Shown here one piece after another: positions 33,981-42,248 of a stretch of 55,371 bases of DNA. The notes below the pieces were generated by a model. The model was not told the origin of the DNA. It saw only the letters and a program-made list of their open reading frames with translations, and did no database searches. This stretch comes from Bacteroidales bacterium (GTDB taxonomy: Bacteria > Bacteroidota > Bacteroidia > Bacteroidales > UBA932): positions 1 to 55,371 of the forward strand of contig JAILJO010000125.1 of the NCBI GenBank assembly GCA_024694675.1, in the 5' to 3' direction. Every line of letters starts with the position of its first letter. Positions within the stretch are counted from its first letter, which is position 1. The position numbers and the translations under genes were made by a program.

Positions 33981-34777
33981 AAGTAAAGGACATCACTGCC
34001 GTTCTGGAAGAGTTTGCTCCGCTTTCCGTCCAGGAGAGCTGGGACAACAGCGGCCTTCTCATAGGGTCTCAGGAGGACGATGTAACCGGCGTCCTCGTCG
34101 GATTTGACTGCACTCCGGAACTGGTAGACGAGGCCGTGGAGAAGGGCTGCAACATGGTTGTCACCCATCACCCACTCATCTACAAAGGTGTCAAGAGAAT
34201 CAACGGACAGGACCCCGTGGGGGCTGCTATCATCAAGGCCGTCAAGGCCGGAGTGGCGGTATATGCCGCTCACACAACGGCAGACAAGGTAATTGGCGGC
34301 GTGAGCTATGACATGGCCGCAAAGCTGGGCCTTGAGAACGTACATATCCTGGAACAGGATGCGGAATGCACTGGCCTTGGCTGCGTGGGTGAATTCCCCA
34401 GGCCTATGACGGCAGAAGAGGCCCTGGAGCATGTCAGGAAGGCGTTCGGCCTCAAGGTTATCAAGCATTCAAAACCCGTCAAGGGGCTCATTTCCCGCGT
34501 AGCTGTGATGGGCGGAAGCGGCGGAAGCGAGATCGCTGCGGCAATGGCCGCCGGCGCACAGCTGTACATCACCGGGGACATATCGTACCATAATTTCTTC
34601 ACTCCGGAAGGCTTTATGGTCATGGATATAGGACATTTTGAGAGCGAAGTTGGGATTGTGGACATTTTCTTATCGAAGATAAGGAAAATTTTTCCTAACT
34701 TTGCAGTCCTTAAATCCGCAGTGCTGGATGGGAGCAATCCTGTCCGGTACTACGGGATTGCCGGCCCCCAAAGCTGA
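33977..34777 (+). CDS. Nif3-like dinuclear metal-centre protein (GTP cyclohydrolase I type 2 homologue)
   Basis: The 266-residue protein has the Nif3 motifs SWDNSGLLIG, NMVVTHHPLIYKG (metal-binding histidines), VYAAHTTAD and, at the C-terminus, DIGHFESEVGIVD (metal-binding His/Glu). The central PII/CutA-like insertion seen in about 365-residue Bacteroidota members is missing, so this is the short form. The cellular role is unresolved for the family. Confidence 0.92.
   Translation: MKVKDITAVLEEFAPLSVQESWDNSGLLIGSQEDDVTGVLVGFDCTPELVDEAVEKGCNMVVTHHPLIYKGVKRINGQDPVGAAIIKAVKAGVAVYAAHTTADKVIGGVSYDMAAKLGLENVHILEQDAECTGLGCVGEFPRPMTAEEALEHVRKAFGLKVIKHSKPVKGLISRVAVMGGSGGSEIAAAMAAGAQLYITGDISYHNFFTPEGFMVMDIGHFESEVGIVDIFLSKIRKIFPNFAVLKSAVLDGSNPVRYYGIAGPQS
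34682..34703 (+). promoter_or_regulatory. TAACTTTG -7 box with adjoining palindrome inside the Nif3 3' end
   Basis: TAACTTTG (34696-34703) lies about 100 bases before the zinc-ribbon gene at 34807. Directly upstream and touching it is a perfect inverted repeat, AGGAAAA and TTTTCCT around one T (34682-34696). The pair could be an internal promoter with an operator. The palindrome also lies in coding sequence, so chance is possible. Confidence 0.35.
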
Positions 34778-34806
34778 AAGTAAATATAAATCGATTTATA
34801 ATTTTT

Positions 34807-35634
34807 ATGGCAACCACCAAAAAACCCGCCGCCGCAAAGAAAGTGGAGGCACCTATCGACAAGAGGGAAACCTTCGTCTCCCTCCAGAAGAATTTTGCCG
34901 ATTCAGAGATTTCCGTAGAAGAGAAGCTCAAGACCCTGTATGAGCTCCAGGCAGCAGATTCAGAGATTGACAAGATAGTCCAGCTCCGCGGAGAACTCCC
35001 CGCAGAGGTAGCAGCCCTCGAGGAAGAGATTGCAACCCTCAAGGAGCGCAGCGCCGCCATCGCCGCCATCGTGGACCAGTTCAATCGCAACATCGCGGAT
35101 GCAAAGCTCTCCATCGCAGAGCATGAAAGCGTCATAGAGAAGTATCAGCGCCAGCTGGAGACCATCCAGAACTCCCGCGAGTACGATTCCCTGAACAAGG
35201 AAATCGAGAACCAGGACCTCCTCCGTCAGATTGACGAAAAGACCATCGCGGACACCCGCATGGAGATTGCTGAGAAGAAGGCCGCCCTGGACGAGATCAA
35301 AGACCGTCTCGCTGTCCGCGGAGAGGACCTCGCCGCCAAGAAGCAGGAACTGGACACCATCGTGGAGTCCACTGCAAAGGAAGAGGCCGTGCTCCAGGCA
35401 CGCCGTGAGGAATGCGCCGCAAAGATTGACGCCCGTACCATGAGCGCATACGAGCGCATCCGCGCCAGTGTCCACAACCACCTTGCCGTAGTCGGTATCT
35501 ACAACGGCGACTCCTGCGGAGGATGCTTCAACACCATCACACCCCAGCGCCGCGTGGAAATCGCCTCCAACCGCAAGCTCATCATCTGCGAGCACTGCGG
35601 ACGCATCATCATCAACCCCGATTTCGAAAAGTAA
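34807..35634 (+). CDS. Coiled-coil protein with C4-type zinc ribbon
   Basis: The 275-residue protein has a basic Ala/Lys-rich N-terminus (about 1-20) and a long antiparallel coiled coil (about 40-220). A C-terminal zinc ribbon carries CGGC and CEHCG pairs (about 238-265, the second in LIICEHCGRII). It matches the CT398/FlgO-like zinc-ribbon family (COG1579), conserved in many bacteria and of uncertain function, perhaps nucleic-acid related. It lies 6 bases before dnaB. Confidence 0.88.
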   Translation: MATTKKPAAAKKVEAPIDKRETFVSLQKNFADSEISVEEKLKTLYELQAADSEIDKIVQLRGELPAEVAALEEEIATLKERSAAIAAIVDQFNRNIADAKLSIAEHESVIEKYQRQLETIQNSREYDSLNKEIENQDLLRQIDEKTIADTRMEIAEKKAALDEIKDRLAVRGEDLAAKKQELDTIVESTAKEEAVLQARREECAAKIDARTMSAYERIRASVHNHLAVVGIYNGDSCGGCFNTITPQRRVEIASNRKLIICEHCGRIIINPDFEK

Positions 35635-35640
35635 GTCACA

Positions 35641-37119
35641 ATGGCGGAACGCAGGAATTCCCGCAAGGTGGACGAAGTCCAGAACCTCGAGGCCCTGATG
35701 GGGAACAAACCCCCTCAGGCCCTTGATGTAGAGGAAGCCGTCCTTGGAGCAATGCTGGTGGAGCCCTCCACCATAGACGAGGCAATGGAAGAACTCACTG
35801 CCCCGTGCTTCTACGATCAGCATCACCGCATGATCTTCGAAGCCATGTCGGACCTGGTGAACGAGCACGTCTCCATAGACCTCATCACCGTAAGCGACAA
35901 GCTCCGCTCTAAGGGAAATCTTGAAATTGTGGGCGGTCCCGTGGCCCTTGCGCGTCTCTCGCAGAACATAGGTGCTGCGGCGCACATGGAGTACTACATC
36001 AAAATCCTCAAGCAGAAGACCATCCAGAGGGACCTCATCACCGCATCGTACGATATCCTCAAACAGAGTTTCGACGAATCCACAAACGTTGACGACCTCA
36101 TAGACAACGCCCAGTCCAAGGTCTTCGCCGCCATCCAGAACAACGTAAAAAGGGACGTCCAGGACATCGGATCCATAATCAACTCCGTGCTGGACAACCT
36201 GCAGGAACTCCAGGGCATGACCGGTCCCTCGGGTGTTCCTTCCGGGTTCCCCACCATAGACAGGGTCACCCAGGGCTGGCAGAAGAGCGACCTCATTATC
36301 CTGGCCGCCCGCCCGTCTGTGGGTAAGACCGCATTCGCCCTGAACATTGCCCGCAACGCAGCTGTTGAGTCCAACATGCCCGTCGCCGTGTTCTCCCTTG
36401 AGATGAGCGCAGACCAGCTTGGAAAGCGTCTTATCACCACGGAATCCGGACTTTCCGGAGAAAAAATCAAGGGTGGCGTGAAACTTGAACAGTATGAGTG
36501 GGTCCAGCTTGAAGAAACGCTCAAGCGCCTTGCCAAGGCGCCTCTGTACATAGACGACACCCCGGGCATTCCAATCATGGAATTCCGCACCAAGGCCAAG
36601 AGGCTTGTGAAGCAGAAGGGCGTACGTCTCATAGTGGTGGACTACCTGCAGCTGATGCAGGGCCCCGCGGAACTCCGCGGTCTGCGTGAGCAGGAGGTTG
36701 CGGCCATTTCCCGCACCCTCAAGGCAACGGCAAAGGAACTCAACGTTCCAATCATCGCCCTCTCGCAGCTTTCCAGGAACGCCGTCCAGAGAACCGGCGG
36801 TACTGGAAAGCCCCAGCTCAGCGACCTTCGCGAATCCGGCTCCATAGAGCAGGACGCAGATATGGTAATCTTCATCCACAGGCCGGACTTTGTGGGAATG
36901 TCGGACAATCCGGAAGACAAGGAGAAAGCCATCCTTGTAATTGCGAAGCACCGCAACGGAGAAGTCTGCGACATTGAGATGAAGTACAAGGCCTCCCAGG
37001 TCAAGTTCGTAGAGCCGGACCAGAGCCTTGACGTTTACGCCTCAAGAGGCCCGGTGGCAAGCGCAGTCAACGATCCGGGGCCCTCGAATTACGACTTTGA
37101 CTCGCAGCAGAACTTTTAA
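35641..37119 (+). CDS. dnaB: Replicative DNA helicase
   Basis: The 492-residue protein has the N-terminal DnaB domain (VEEAVLGAMLVEP, DLITVSDKL) and the RecA-like helicase domain: Walker A ARPSVGKTAFALN, Walker B LIVVDYLQLM, AISRTLKATAKELNVPIIALSQLSR and SGSIEQDADMVIF. It is the hexameric fork helicase. No intein is present and length is normal. Confidence 0.97.
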   Translation: MAERRNSRKVDEVQNLEALMGNKPPQALDVEEAVLGAMLVEPSTIDEAMEELTAPCFYDQHHRMIFEAMSDLVNEHVSIDLITVSDKLRSKGNLEIVGGPVALARLSQNIGAAAHMEYYIKILKQKTIQRDLITASYDILKQSFDESTNVDDLIDNAQSKVFAAIQNNVKRDVQDIGSIINSVLDNLQELQGMTGPSGVPSGFPTIDRVTQGWQKSDLIILAARPSVGKTAFALNIARNAAVESNMPVAVFSLEMSADQLGKRLITTESGLSGEKIKGGVKLEQYEWVQLEETLKRLAKAPLYIDDTPGIPIMEFRTKAKRLVKQKGVRLIVVDYLQLMQGPAELRGLREQEVAAISRTLKATAKELNVPIIALSQLSRNAVQRTGGTGKPQLSDLRESGSIEQDADMVIFIHRPDFVGMSDNPEDKEKAILVIAKHRNGEVCDIEMKYKASQVKFVEPDQSLDVYASRGPVASAVNDPGPSNYDFDSQQNF

Positions 37120-37131
37120 AACCGGTCAAAA

Positions 37132-37956
37132 ATGAAAAAGAGCGCAGTCCTGGTACTAAGCCTGATCCTTGGAGCGGCAATGACGCTGTCCGCCCAGAAC
37201 TGCCTTCCCCTGGGAAAGAACCGTGCGTTCAACTCCGGGGAGAAACTCACCTTCTCCATGATGTTCAAATGGGGTGCGGTGAATACGGAAGTAGGCCAGG
37301 CGGAACTCGCCATAGACTCCACCTCCTTCAACGGAAAATCCGCCTACCATTCCGCCCTCCACGTGAAGTCCATGCCGTTTTTCGACGTGTTCTTCAAGAT
37401 GAGGGAGCATTTCCAGGGCTGGATGTCCATTGACGATATCCGCCCCCTCAAGTTCATCCGCGACACCCACGAGGGCAACTACAACGCCACCAACCTGTAC
37501 TACTACGATTGGGACAAGAAGATAATCCATGCCGATGTCAATTTCGACCGCAAGGGCCCCCAGACCCTGGAGATTCCCCTGAAGGAATGCGTCTTCGATA
37601 TCGGCTCCATCCTCTACTACGCCCGCTGCATGGATACCTCCCAGCTCAAGGTGGGCGGCCAGTACCCCATGAGCTTCGCCATTGACGATTCCGTCTTCGA
37701 CGTCATGCTCACATACCGGGGCAAGGAAGTGGTGAAGGCAAGGAAACTGGGCAAGGTGCGCTGCATGCGTTTCACCTGCACGGTGGTTTCCGGTGCCATG
37801 TTCACCGGAGAGGAAGAGTTCGTGCTCTGGATTTCGGACGATGGCAACCGCCTCCCCGTAGGATTCATGGCTCCGCTTCGCGTGGGCGCCGTGAGGGGCT
37901 GGCTGAAAGCATACGATAACCTCAAATATCCATTCTCATCACTCCTCCTTAAATGA
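37132..37956 (+). CDS. DUF3108 domain-containing secreted protein
   Basis: The 274-residue protein has a signal peptide (about 1-21, ending LSAQ) and the DUF3108 pattern: NSGEKLTFSMMFKWGAVNTEVGQ early, HSALHVKSMPFFDVFFKMREHF, then a late YDNLKYPFSS. The family is predicted to be a periplasmic beta-structure of unknown function. It overlaps the RseC-like gene by 4 bases (ATGA), which may only reflect compact spacing. Confidence 0.85.
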   Translation: MKKSAVLVLSLILGAAMTLSAQNCLPLGKNRAFNSGEKLTFSMMFKWGAVNTEVGQAELAIDSTSFNGKSAYHSALHVKSMPFFDVFFKMREHFQGWMSIDDIRPLKFIRDTHEGNYNATNLYYYDWDKKIIHADVNFDRKGPQTLEIPLKECVFDIGSILYYARCMDTSQLKVGGQYPMSFAIDDSVFDVMLTYRGKEVVKARKLGKVRCMRFTCTVVSGAMFTGEEEFVLWISDDGNRLPVGFMAPLRVGAVRGWLKAYDNLKYPFSSLLLK

Positions 37957-38366
37957 AGGGAGACGTAAGCCATAAGGGCCGCATTGTGCGTATGACGCCG
38001 CAGGTAACCACTGTGGCTATTGAGCAGCACGGTGCGTGCGGCTCCTGCCATGCGGCAGGCCTTTGCGGAATGGCGGATGTGGCTGAAAAGGCGGTTGAAC
38101 TGCCCACCGATCCCTATGCCACCTATGGCGTAGGAGATGAGGTGGACCTGGTCCTCAAGGCATCCATGGGCATGAAGGCGGTGTGGCTTGCTTACTTTAT
38201 ACCGCTGATAGTCCTTCTTGCCGTTATCCTGGGGCTCATTGCCCTTGGAGTAGGGGAAGTGGTTGCGGGAGTGTCCGGAATAGGTGCCGTTGGAATCTAT
38301 TATTTCCTTCTGTGGCTTTTCCGTGACTCCCTCAGGAACGAATATGTATTTACAATAAAACGATAA
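37953..38366 (+). CDS. rseC: RseC/SoxR-reducing-system family membrane protein
   Basis: The 137-residue protein has an N-terminal domain with cysteines in HGACGSCHAAGLCG and two membrane helices (about 72-92 and 98-118). Such proteins commonly head RNF operons in Bacteroidota. The cluster-binding cysteines suggest a role in redox maturation of the RNF complex. It stands 3 bases before rnfB. Confidence 0.87.
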   Translation: MKGDVSHKGRIVRMTPQVTTVAIEQHGACGSCHAAGLCGMADVAEKAVELPTDPYATYGVGDEVDLVLKASMGMKAVWLAYFIPLIVLLAVILGLIALGVGEVVAGVSGIGAVGIYYFLLWLFRDSLRNEYVFTIKR

Positions 38367-38369
38367 CCT

Positions 38370-39263
38370 ATGGTTAAAATCATCATCTGGACAATCGCAG
38401 TGGTGACCGTTCTGGGCCTTGTGCTTGCGCTGGTGCTGTACCTTGTGGCCAAACGCTTCAAGGTAGAGGAAGACCCGCGCATAGACGAGGTAGAGAAGGC
38501 TATGCCCGGGGCAAACTGCGGCGGTTGCGGCTTTGCCGGCTGCCGCGCCTTTGCGGAGGCCGCTGTCAAGGCTCCCAACCTGGACAACAACTTCTGTCCC
38601 GTGGGCGGCAACGAGACCATGGCCAAAGTGGCCCAGATACTGGGCTACGAGGTCAAGGAGAAGGCCCCCATGGTGGCTGTGGTCCGCTGCAACGGCACCT
38701 GCCAGGCCCGTCCCCGCATCAATAACTACGACGGCTATGCCTCCTGCAAGGTAAAAGCCGCCCTCTACAGCGGAGACACGGGCTGTTCCTATGGCTGCCT
38801 GGGATGCGGAGACTGCGTGAACGCCTGCCAGTTCGGCGCCCTGTCCATGGATCCGGAAACCGGCCTGCCGGTTGTGGACCAGGAGAAGTGCACAGCCTGC
38901 GGCGCCTGCGTCAAGGCCTGCCCCAAGCACATCATAGAGCTCCGTCCCAAAGGCCCCCGCGGCATGCGCGTGTTCGTGAGCTGCGTGAACAGGGACAAGG
39001 GCCCTGTGGCAAAGAAGGCCTGCGCCAATGCCTGCATTGGTTGCGGTATATGCGCTAAGACCTGCACCAAGGAGGCTATCGTTATAGAAGGCAATGTGGC
39101 CTACATCGATCCCGCAAAGTGCAAGCTTTGCCGCGAATGCGAAGCCATGTGCCCCACCGGCGCCATCCATGGCGTGGGCTTCCCCAAGCCCCTTGACAAG
39201 GATGCCGTGAAAGCCCGCATCAAGGAACGCCAGTTAAAAGAAAAGGAGGCCAAAGATGAGTAA
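38370..39263 (+). CDS. rnfB: RNF complex subunit RnfB (Fe-S protein)
   Basis: The 297-residue protein has one N-terminal membrane helix and the RnfB [4Fe-4S] domain GANCGGCGFAGC with further cysteines. Several ferredoxin-type CxxCxxCxxxC motifs follow (GCLGCGDCVNAC, CTACGACVKACPK, CIGCGICAKTC, CKLCRECEAMCP). It takes electrons from ferredoxin and passes them into the membrane complex that reduces NAD while pumping Na or H ions. It overlaps rnfC by 8 bases in ATGAGTAA. Confidence 0.96.
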   Translation: MVKIIIWTIAVVTVLGLVLALVLYLVAKRFKVEEDPRIDEVEKAMPGANCGGCGFAGCRAFAEAAVKAPNLDNNFCPVGGNETMAKVAQILGYEVKEKAPMVAVVRCNGTCQARPRINNYDGYASCKVKAALYSGDTGCSYGCLGCGDCVNACQFGALSMDPETGLPVVDQEKCTACGACVKACPKHIIELRPKGPRGMRVFVSCVNRDKGPVAKKACANACIGCGICAKTCTKEAIVIEGNVAYIDPAKCKLCRECEAMCPTGAIHGVGFPKPLDKDAVKARIKERQLKEKEAKDE

Positions 39264-40659
39264 ACATACATTCTCCATAGGCGGCGTACATCCGCATGAC
39301 AGCAAGATTTCACGCGAGTGCGCCATAGAGCAGCTGCCGCTTGCTCCCGTGGTTTACCTGCAGCTTTCCCAGCATATAGGCGCCCCGGCAAAGCCTATTG
39401 TGGCGGTGGGGGACAAGGTGAAGGTGGGTCAGCCCATTGCGGAGCCCGGCGGATTCGTATCGGCCTTTATCCATTCTTCCGTGAGCGGAACCGTGAAGTC
39501 CATCGCCCCCAGGCCGGACCTTGCGGGAAATCCCCAGATGTGCATTGAGATTGCCGTTGAGGGAGACGAGTGGGCAGAGGGAATCGACCTTTCAGATACT
39601 CTTGTCACGGAGATTCCGGAGGACGACAAGGCCATTATCGAGAAGATCCGCCTTGCCGGCGTCGTGGGCCTTGGCGGTGCTACCTTCCCCACGCACGTGA
39701 AACTCTCACCGCCTCCCGGCTCCAAGTGCGAGATGGTCATTATCAACGGCTGCGAATGTGAACCCTACCTTACATCGGACTTTCGCGTCCTCCTGGAAAA
39801 GGGAGAGCAGATGGTGGTGGGCGCGGCCATCTTGAGCAAGGTGATGGGAAATGTTCCCTGCACCATTGCAATCGAGGTCAATAAGCCGGAGGCAATCGCC
39901 CACATCCAGGAGATAATCGGCAAACTGGGTTATAAGGGGATCAGCGTGATGCCCATGAAGATGCGCTACCCGCAGGGAAGTGAAAAGCAACTCATAGATG
40001 CCGTGATGCATCGTCAGGTGGGCTCGGGTGCGCTTCCCATAAGCGTTGGCGCCGTGGTCCAGAACGTCGGTACCGCACTTGCCGTTTATGATGCCGTGCA
40101 GAAGAACAAGCCCCTCGTGGATAACGTGCTGTCCGTGACCGGAGAGTGCTTCCCGCACCAGGCAAACCTTCAGGTGAGGGTTGGTACTCCTATTAAGTAT
40201 ATCATAGACTACCTTGGAGGAATGCCGGAAGATGCCGTGAAGGTCATCAGCGGCGGTCCCATGATGGGACGTGCCATCGCAAACCTTGAGGCAAGTACCC
40301 TCAAGGGCACATCGGCAATCCTCTTCCTTACCGCAAAGCAGACGCTCCGCGCTCCGGAGACCGCCTGCATCCGCTGCGGCAAATGCGCAGGTGCCTGCCC
40401 TATGGGTCTGGAGCCTTTCCTCCTTTACCGTTACGCCAAGGTCAATGACCTGGAAGCACTGGAGCAGAATGCCGCTCAGGACTGCATAGAATGCGGCTGC
40501 TGCCTGTATTCATGCCCCGCACACATCCCTCTTCTGGACAACATCCGCCAGGCCAAAGGCGCCGTGCTTGGAGCGATCCGCGCCCGCGCCGCCGCCGCAA
40601 AAGCTGCCGCTGAGGCCGCAACTGTCACCCCGAGCGCAGCCGAGGGGTCTAAAAAGTAA
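39256..40659 (+). CDS. rnfC: RNF complex subunit RnfC (NADH/FMN and Fe-S)
   Basis: The 467-residue peripheral subunit has an N-terminal barrel-sandwich region and the NADH/FMN-binding Rossmann-like part (LAGVVGLGGATFPTHVKL, INGCECEPYLTSD). Two [4Fe-4S] motifs follow (CIRCGKCAGACP, CIECGCCLYSCP). It exchanges electrons with NAD. The C-terminus continues as an Ala-rich helix and a short tail that is encoded by a dispersed palindromic repeat (40624-40650). Confidence 0.96.
   Translation: MSKHTFSIGGVHPHDSKISRECAIEQLPLAPVVYLQLSQHIGAPAKPIVAVGDKVKVGQPIAEPGGFVSAFIHSSVSGTVKSIAPRPDLAGNPQMCIEIAVEGDEWAEGIDLSDTLVTEIPEDDKAIIEKIRLAGVVGLGGATFPTHVKLSPPPGSKCEMVIINGCECEPYLTSDFRVLLEKGEQMVVGAAILSKVMGNVPCTIAIEVNKPEAIAHIQEIIGKLGYKGISVMPMKMRYPQGSEKQLIDAVMHRQVGSGALPISVGAVVQNVGTALAVYDAVQKNKPLVDNVLSVTGECFPHQANLQVRVGTPIKYIIDYLGGMPEDAVKVISGGPMMGRAIANLEASTLKGTSAILFLTAKQTLRAPETACIRCGKCAGACPMGLEPFLLYRYAKVNDLEALEQNAAQDCIECGCCLYSCPAHIPLLDNIRQAKGAVLGAIRARAAAAKAAAEAATVTPSAAEGSKK
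40624..40650 (+). repeat. Short palindromic dispersed repeat in the 3' end of rnfC
   Basis: The element has arms ACCCC and GGGGT around the core GAGCGCAGCCGA, flanked by GTC and CT. The same architecture with different but still complementary arms lies in rnfG at 42192-42218. It encodes the TVTPSAAEGSK tail of RnfC in frame. Related elements are, to my recollection, common between genes in Bacteroidota. Confidence 0.65.
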
Positions 40660-40665
40660 GTGATT

Positions 40666-41643
40666 ATGAGTCAGTTAACAATATCACCTTCGCCGCACAT
40701 CCACTCCAAAGACTCCACCAGGAGGCTTATGCTGGATGTTGTAATCGCACTTATCCCGGCGGCCATATGCTCCTTTGTGTTCTATGGCTGGAGGGAGGTC
40801 CTGCTCATGGCAGTGAGCATTGCTTCCTGCGTGCTTCTGGAATGGGCTGTCACCAAGTTCATGCTCAAGAAGCCTTCCACAATTGGAGACTTCTCTGCAG
40901 TGATTACCGGTATGCTCCTGGCAATGAACCTTCCCTATACCACGCCCCTTTGGGTTGTGGTCATAGGTGCGGTGGTCGCCATCGGGGTTGCAAAGCTTAC
41001 GTTCGGAGGCATCGGCCAGAATATTTGGAATCCGGCCCTGGTGGGACGTGTGTTCCTTCTGGTGTCGTTCCCCACTTACATGACAACCTGGGGAGCCCCG
41101 CAGGGCATAGTTGACGCCGTTTCAGGCCCTACGCCCCTCGGCGCCATCCAGGAAGGCCTGCTGCAGGGATCCACCGTTCAGGAAATCATGGCCTCCAATG
41201 GCTACAGCTACTCACAGATGCTGTTTGCAAACCTTGGCGGCAGCGCCGGTGAGGTGTGCGCTCTGGCGCTCCTGGCCGGTTTTGTGTACCTCTGCATCCG
41301 CAAGGTCATCAAGCCCTGGATTACCCTCAGCATCTTTGCTACGGTGGCTCTTACGGCCCTCATCTTCTGGGGCGTCAACCCGGAAAGGTTCACAGACCCT
41401 CTGTTCAACCTTCTCTCCGGTGGTCTGGTCCTTGGTGCATGCTTCATGGCCACGGACTATGTGACATCGCCAATGAGCCTTTGGGGCGGAGTCATCTTTG
41501 GTGTTGGAATTGGCTTCCTTACCATGATGATCCGTTACTTCGGTTCCTATCCGGAAGGCGTGAGCTTCGCTATCCTTATCATGAACTCCGTGGTGCCGCT
41601 GCTTAACATGTGGTTCCACCAGAAAAAATTCGGGAGGAAGTAG
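40666..41643 (+). CDS. rnfD: RNF complex subunit RnfD (membrane flavoprotein)
   Basis: The 325-residue integral membrane protein has about ten helices and the covalent FMN site in SGPTPLGA, where the Thr carries the flavin. It opens MSQLTISPSPHIHSKDSTRRLM, typical of RnfD/NqrB. The ATG at 40666 is preferred over an upstream ATG two codons earlier. It is part of the continuous operon and ends 2 bases before rnfG. Confidence 0.95.
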   Translation: MSQLTISPSPHIHSKDSTRRLMLDVVIALIPAAICSFVFYGWREVLLMAVSIASCVLLEWAVTKFMLKKPSTIGDFSAVITGMLLAMNLPYTTPLWVVVIGAVVAIGVAKLTFGGIGQNIWNPALVGRVFLLVSFPTYMTTWGAPQGIVDAVSGPTPLGAIQEGLLQGSTVQEIMASNGYSYSQMLFANLGGSAGEVCALALLAGFVYLCIRKVIKPWITLSIFATVALTALIFWGVNPERFTDPLFNLLSGGLVLGACFMATDYVTSPMSLWGGVIFGVGIGFLTMMIRYFGSYPEGVSFAILIMNSVVPLLNMWFHQKKFGRK

Positions 41644-41645
41644 CC

Positions 41646-42248
41646 ATGGCAGTTAAATCCAATCTTACCAACATGGTCCTTGTGCTGGGACTTACCTGCC
41701 TTTTCTGCAGCGCGGTACTCGGCGGAGCATACGTGCTTACAAAGGAGCCAATTGCCGCAGCAGCTGCGGAAAAGACCAACAAGGCCATAGCGCAGGTGCT
41801 GCCTCATTTCACGGATGTGGAATACAATGAGGAAGGTAGGTATTATAAGGCAACGGACGGTGAAGCTGTTGTGGGATATGCCATAGAGTCCACCACGGTG
41901 GGCTTCGGTGGCCCGCTTTCCCTGATTGTGGGCGTTACCCCTGATGGTGTCGTATACAACACATCCGTCCTCTCACACGCGGAAACTCCCGGCCTTGGTG
42001 CCAAGTGCACGTCGGACAACAAGTTCATGGACCAGTGGAGGGGCTTCAATCCTTCCGTCAAGAAACTGTCCGTAACCAAGGACGGCGGTGACGTTGACGC
42101 CATCACGGCTTCCACCATTACATCGCGTGCGTATACACTTGCAGTAGATAATGCATTGAAAGCATTCTCTGTCATTTCAGGAAATTCTTCTGTCATTTCG
42201 AGCGAAGTCGAGAAATCTAATGAAGAGGGAGGACAAGACAATGAGTAA
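41646..42248 (+). CDS. rnfG: RNF complex subunit RnfG (FMN-binding)
   Basis: The 200-residue protein has one N-terminal helix (about 8-32) and a periplasmic FMN-binding domain with SHAETPGLGAKC. The flavinylation site aligns as DAITASTITSRA, with the acceptor Thr157; the usual SGAT block is replaced by TAST. From about residue 175 the sequence (SVISGNSSVISSEVEKSN) derives from a palindromic repeat. The end overlaps rnfE by 8 bases, using the same ATGAGTAA junction as rnfB/rnfC. Confidence 0.93.
   Translation: MAVKSNLTNMVLVLGLTCLFCSAVLGGAYVLTKEPIAAAAAEKTNKAIAQVLPHFTDVEYNEEGRYYKATDGEAVVGYAIESTTVGFGGPLSLIVGVTPDGVVYNTSVLSHAETPGLGAKCTSDNKFMDQWRGFNPSVKKLSVTKDGGDVDAITASTITSRAYTLAVDNALKAFSVISGNSSVISSEVEKSNEEGGQDNE
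42170..42188 (+). repeat. Partial copy of the palindromic repeat (core-less)
   Basis: TGTCATTTC at 42170-42178 repeats the first bases of the full element that starts at 42191. It is followed by AG and GAAAT, so the two arms ATTTC and GAAAT meet with almost no core. It looks like a degenerate or core-deleted copy next to the full one. Confidence 0.45.
42192..42218 (+). repeat. Short palindromic dispersed repeat in the 3' end of rnfG
   Basis: The element has arms ATTTC and GAAAT around the core GAGCGAAGTCGA, flanked by GTC and CT exactly as the rnfC element. Compared with rnfC, the core keeps GAGCG-x-AG-y-CGA while the arms change in step (TTTC/GAAA against CCCC/GGGG), which indicates a conserved hairpin rather than a conserved protein tail. 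Confidence 0.7.

Noticed and set aside
33977..34777. Nif3 gene suspected to be truncated
   Set aside because: Both metal-binding halves are present; the family has short forms without the central insertion, so it is likely intact.
34960..36951. 663-residue open frame on the minus strand
   Set aside because: It lies antisense to the coiled-coil zinc-ribbon and dnaB genes, both with clear family motifs; its protein is His/Gly/Val-rich with no domain. It is a codon-bias shadow.
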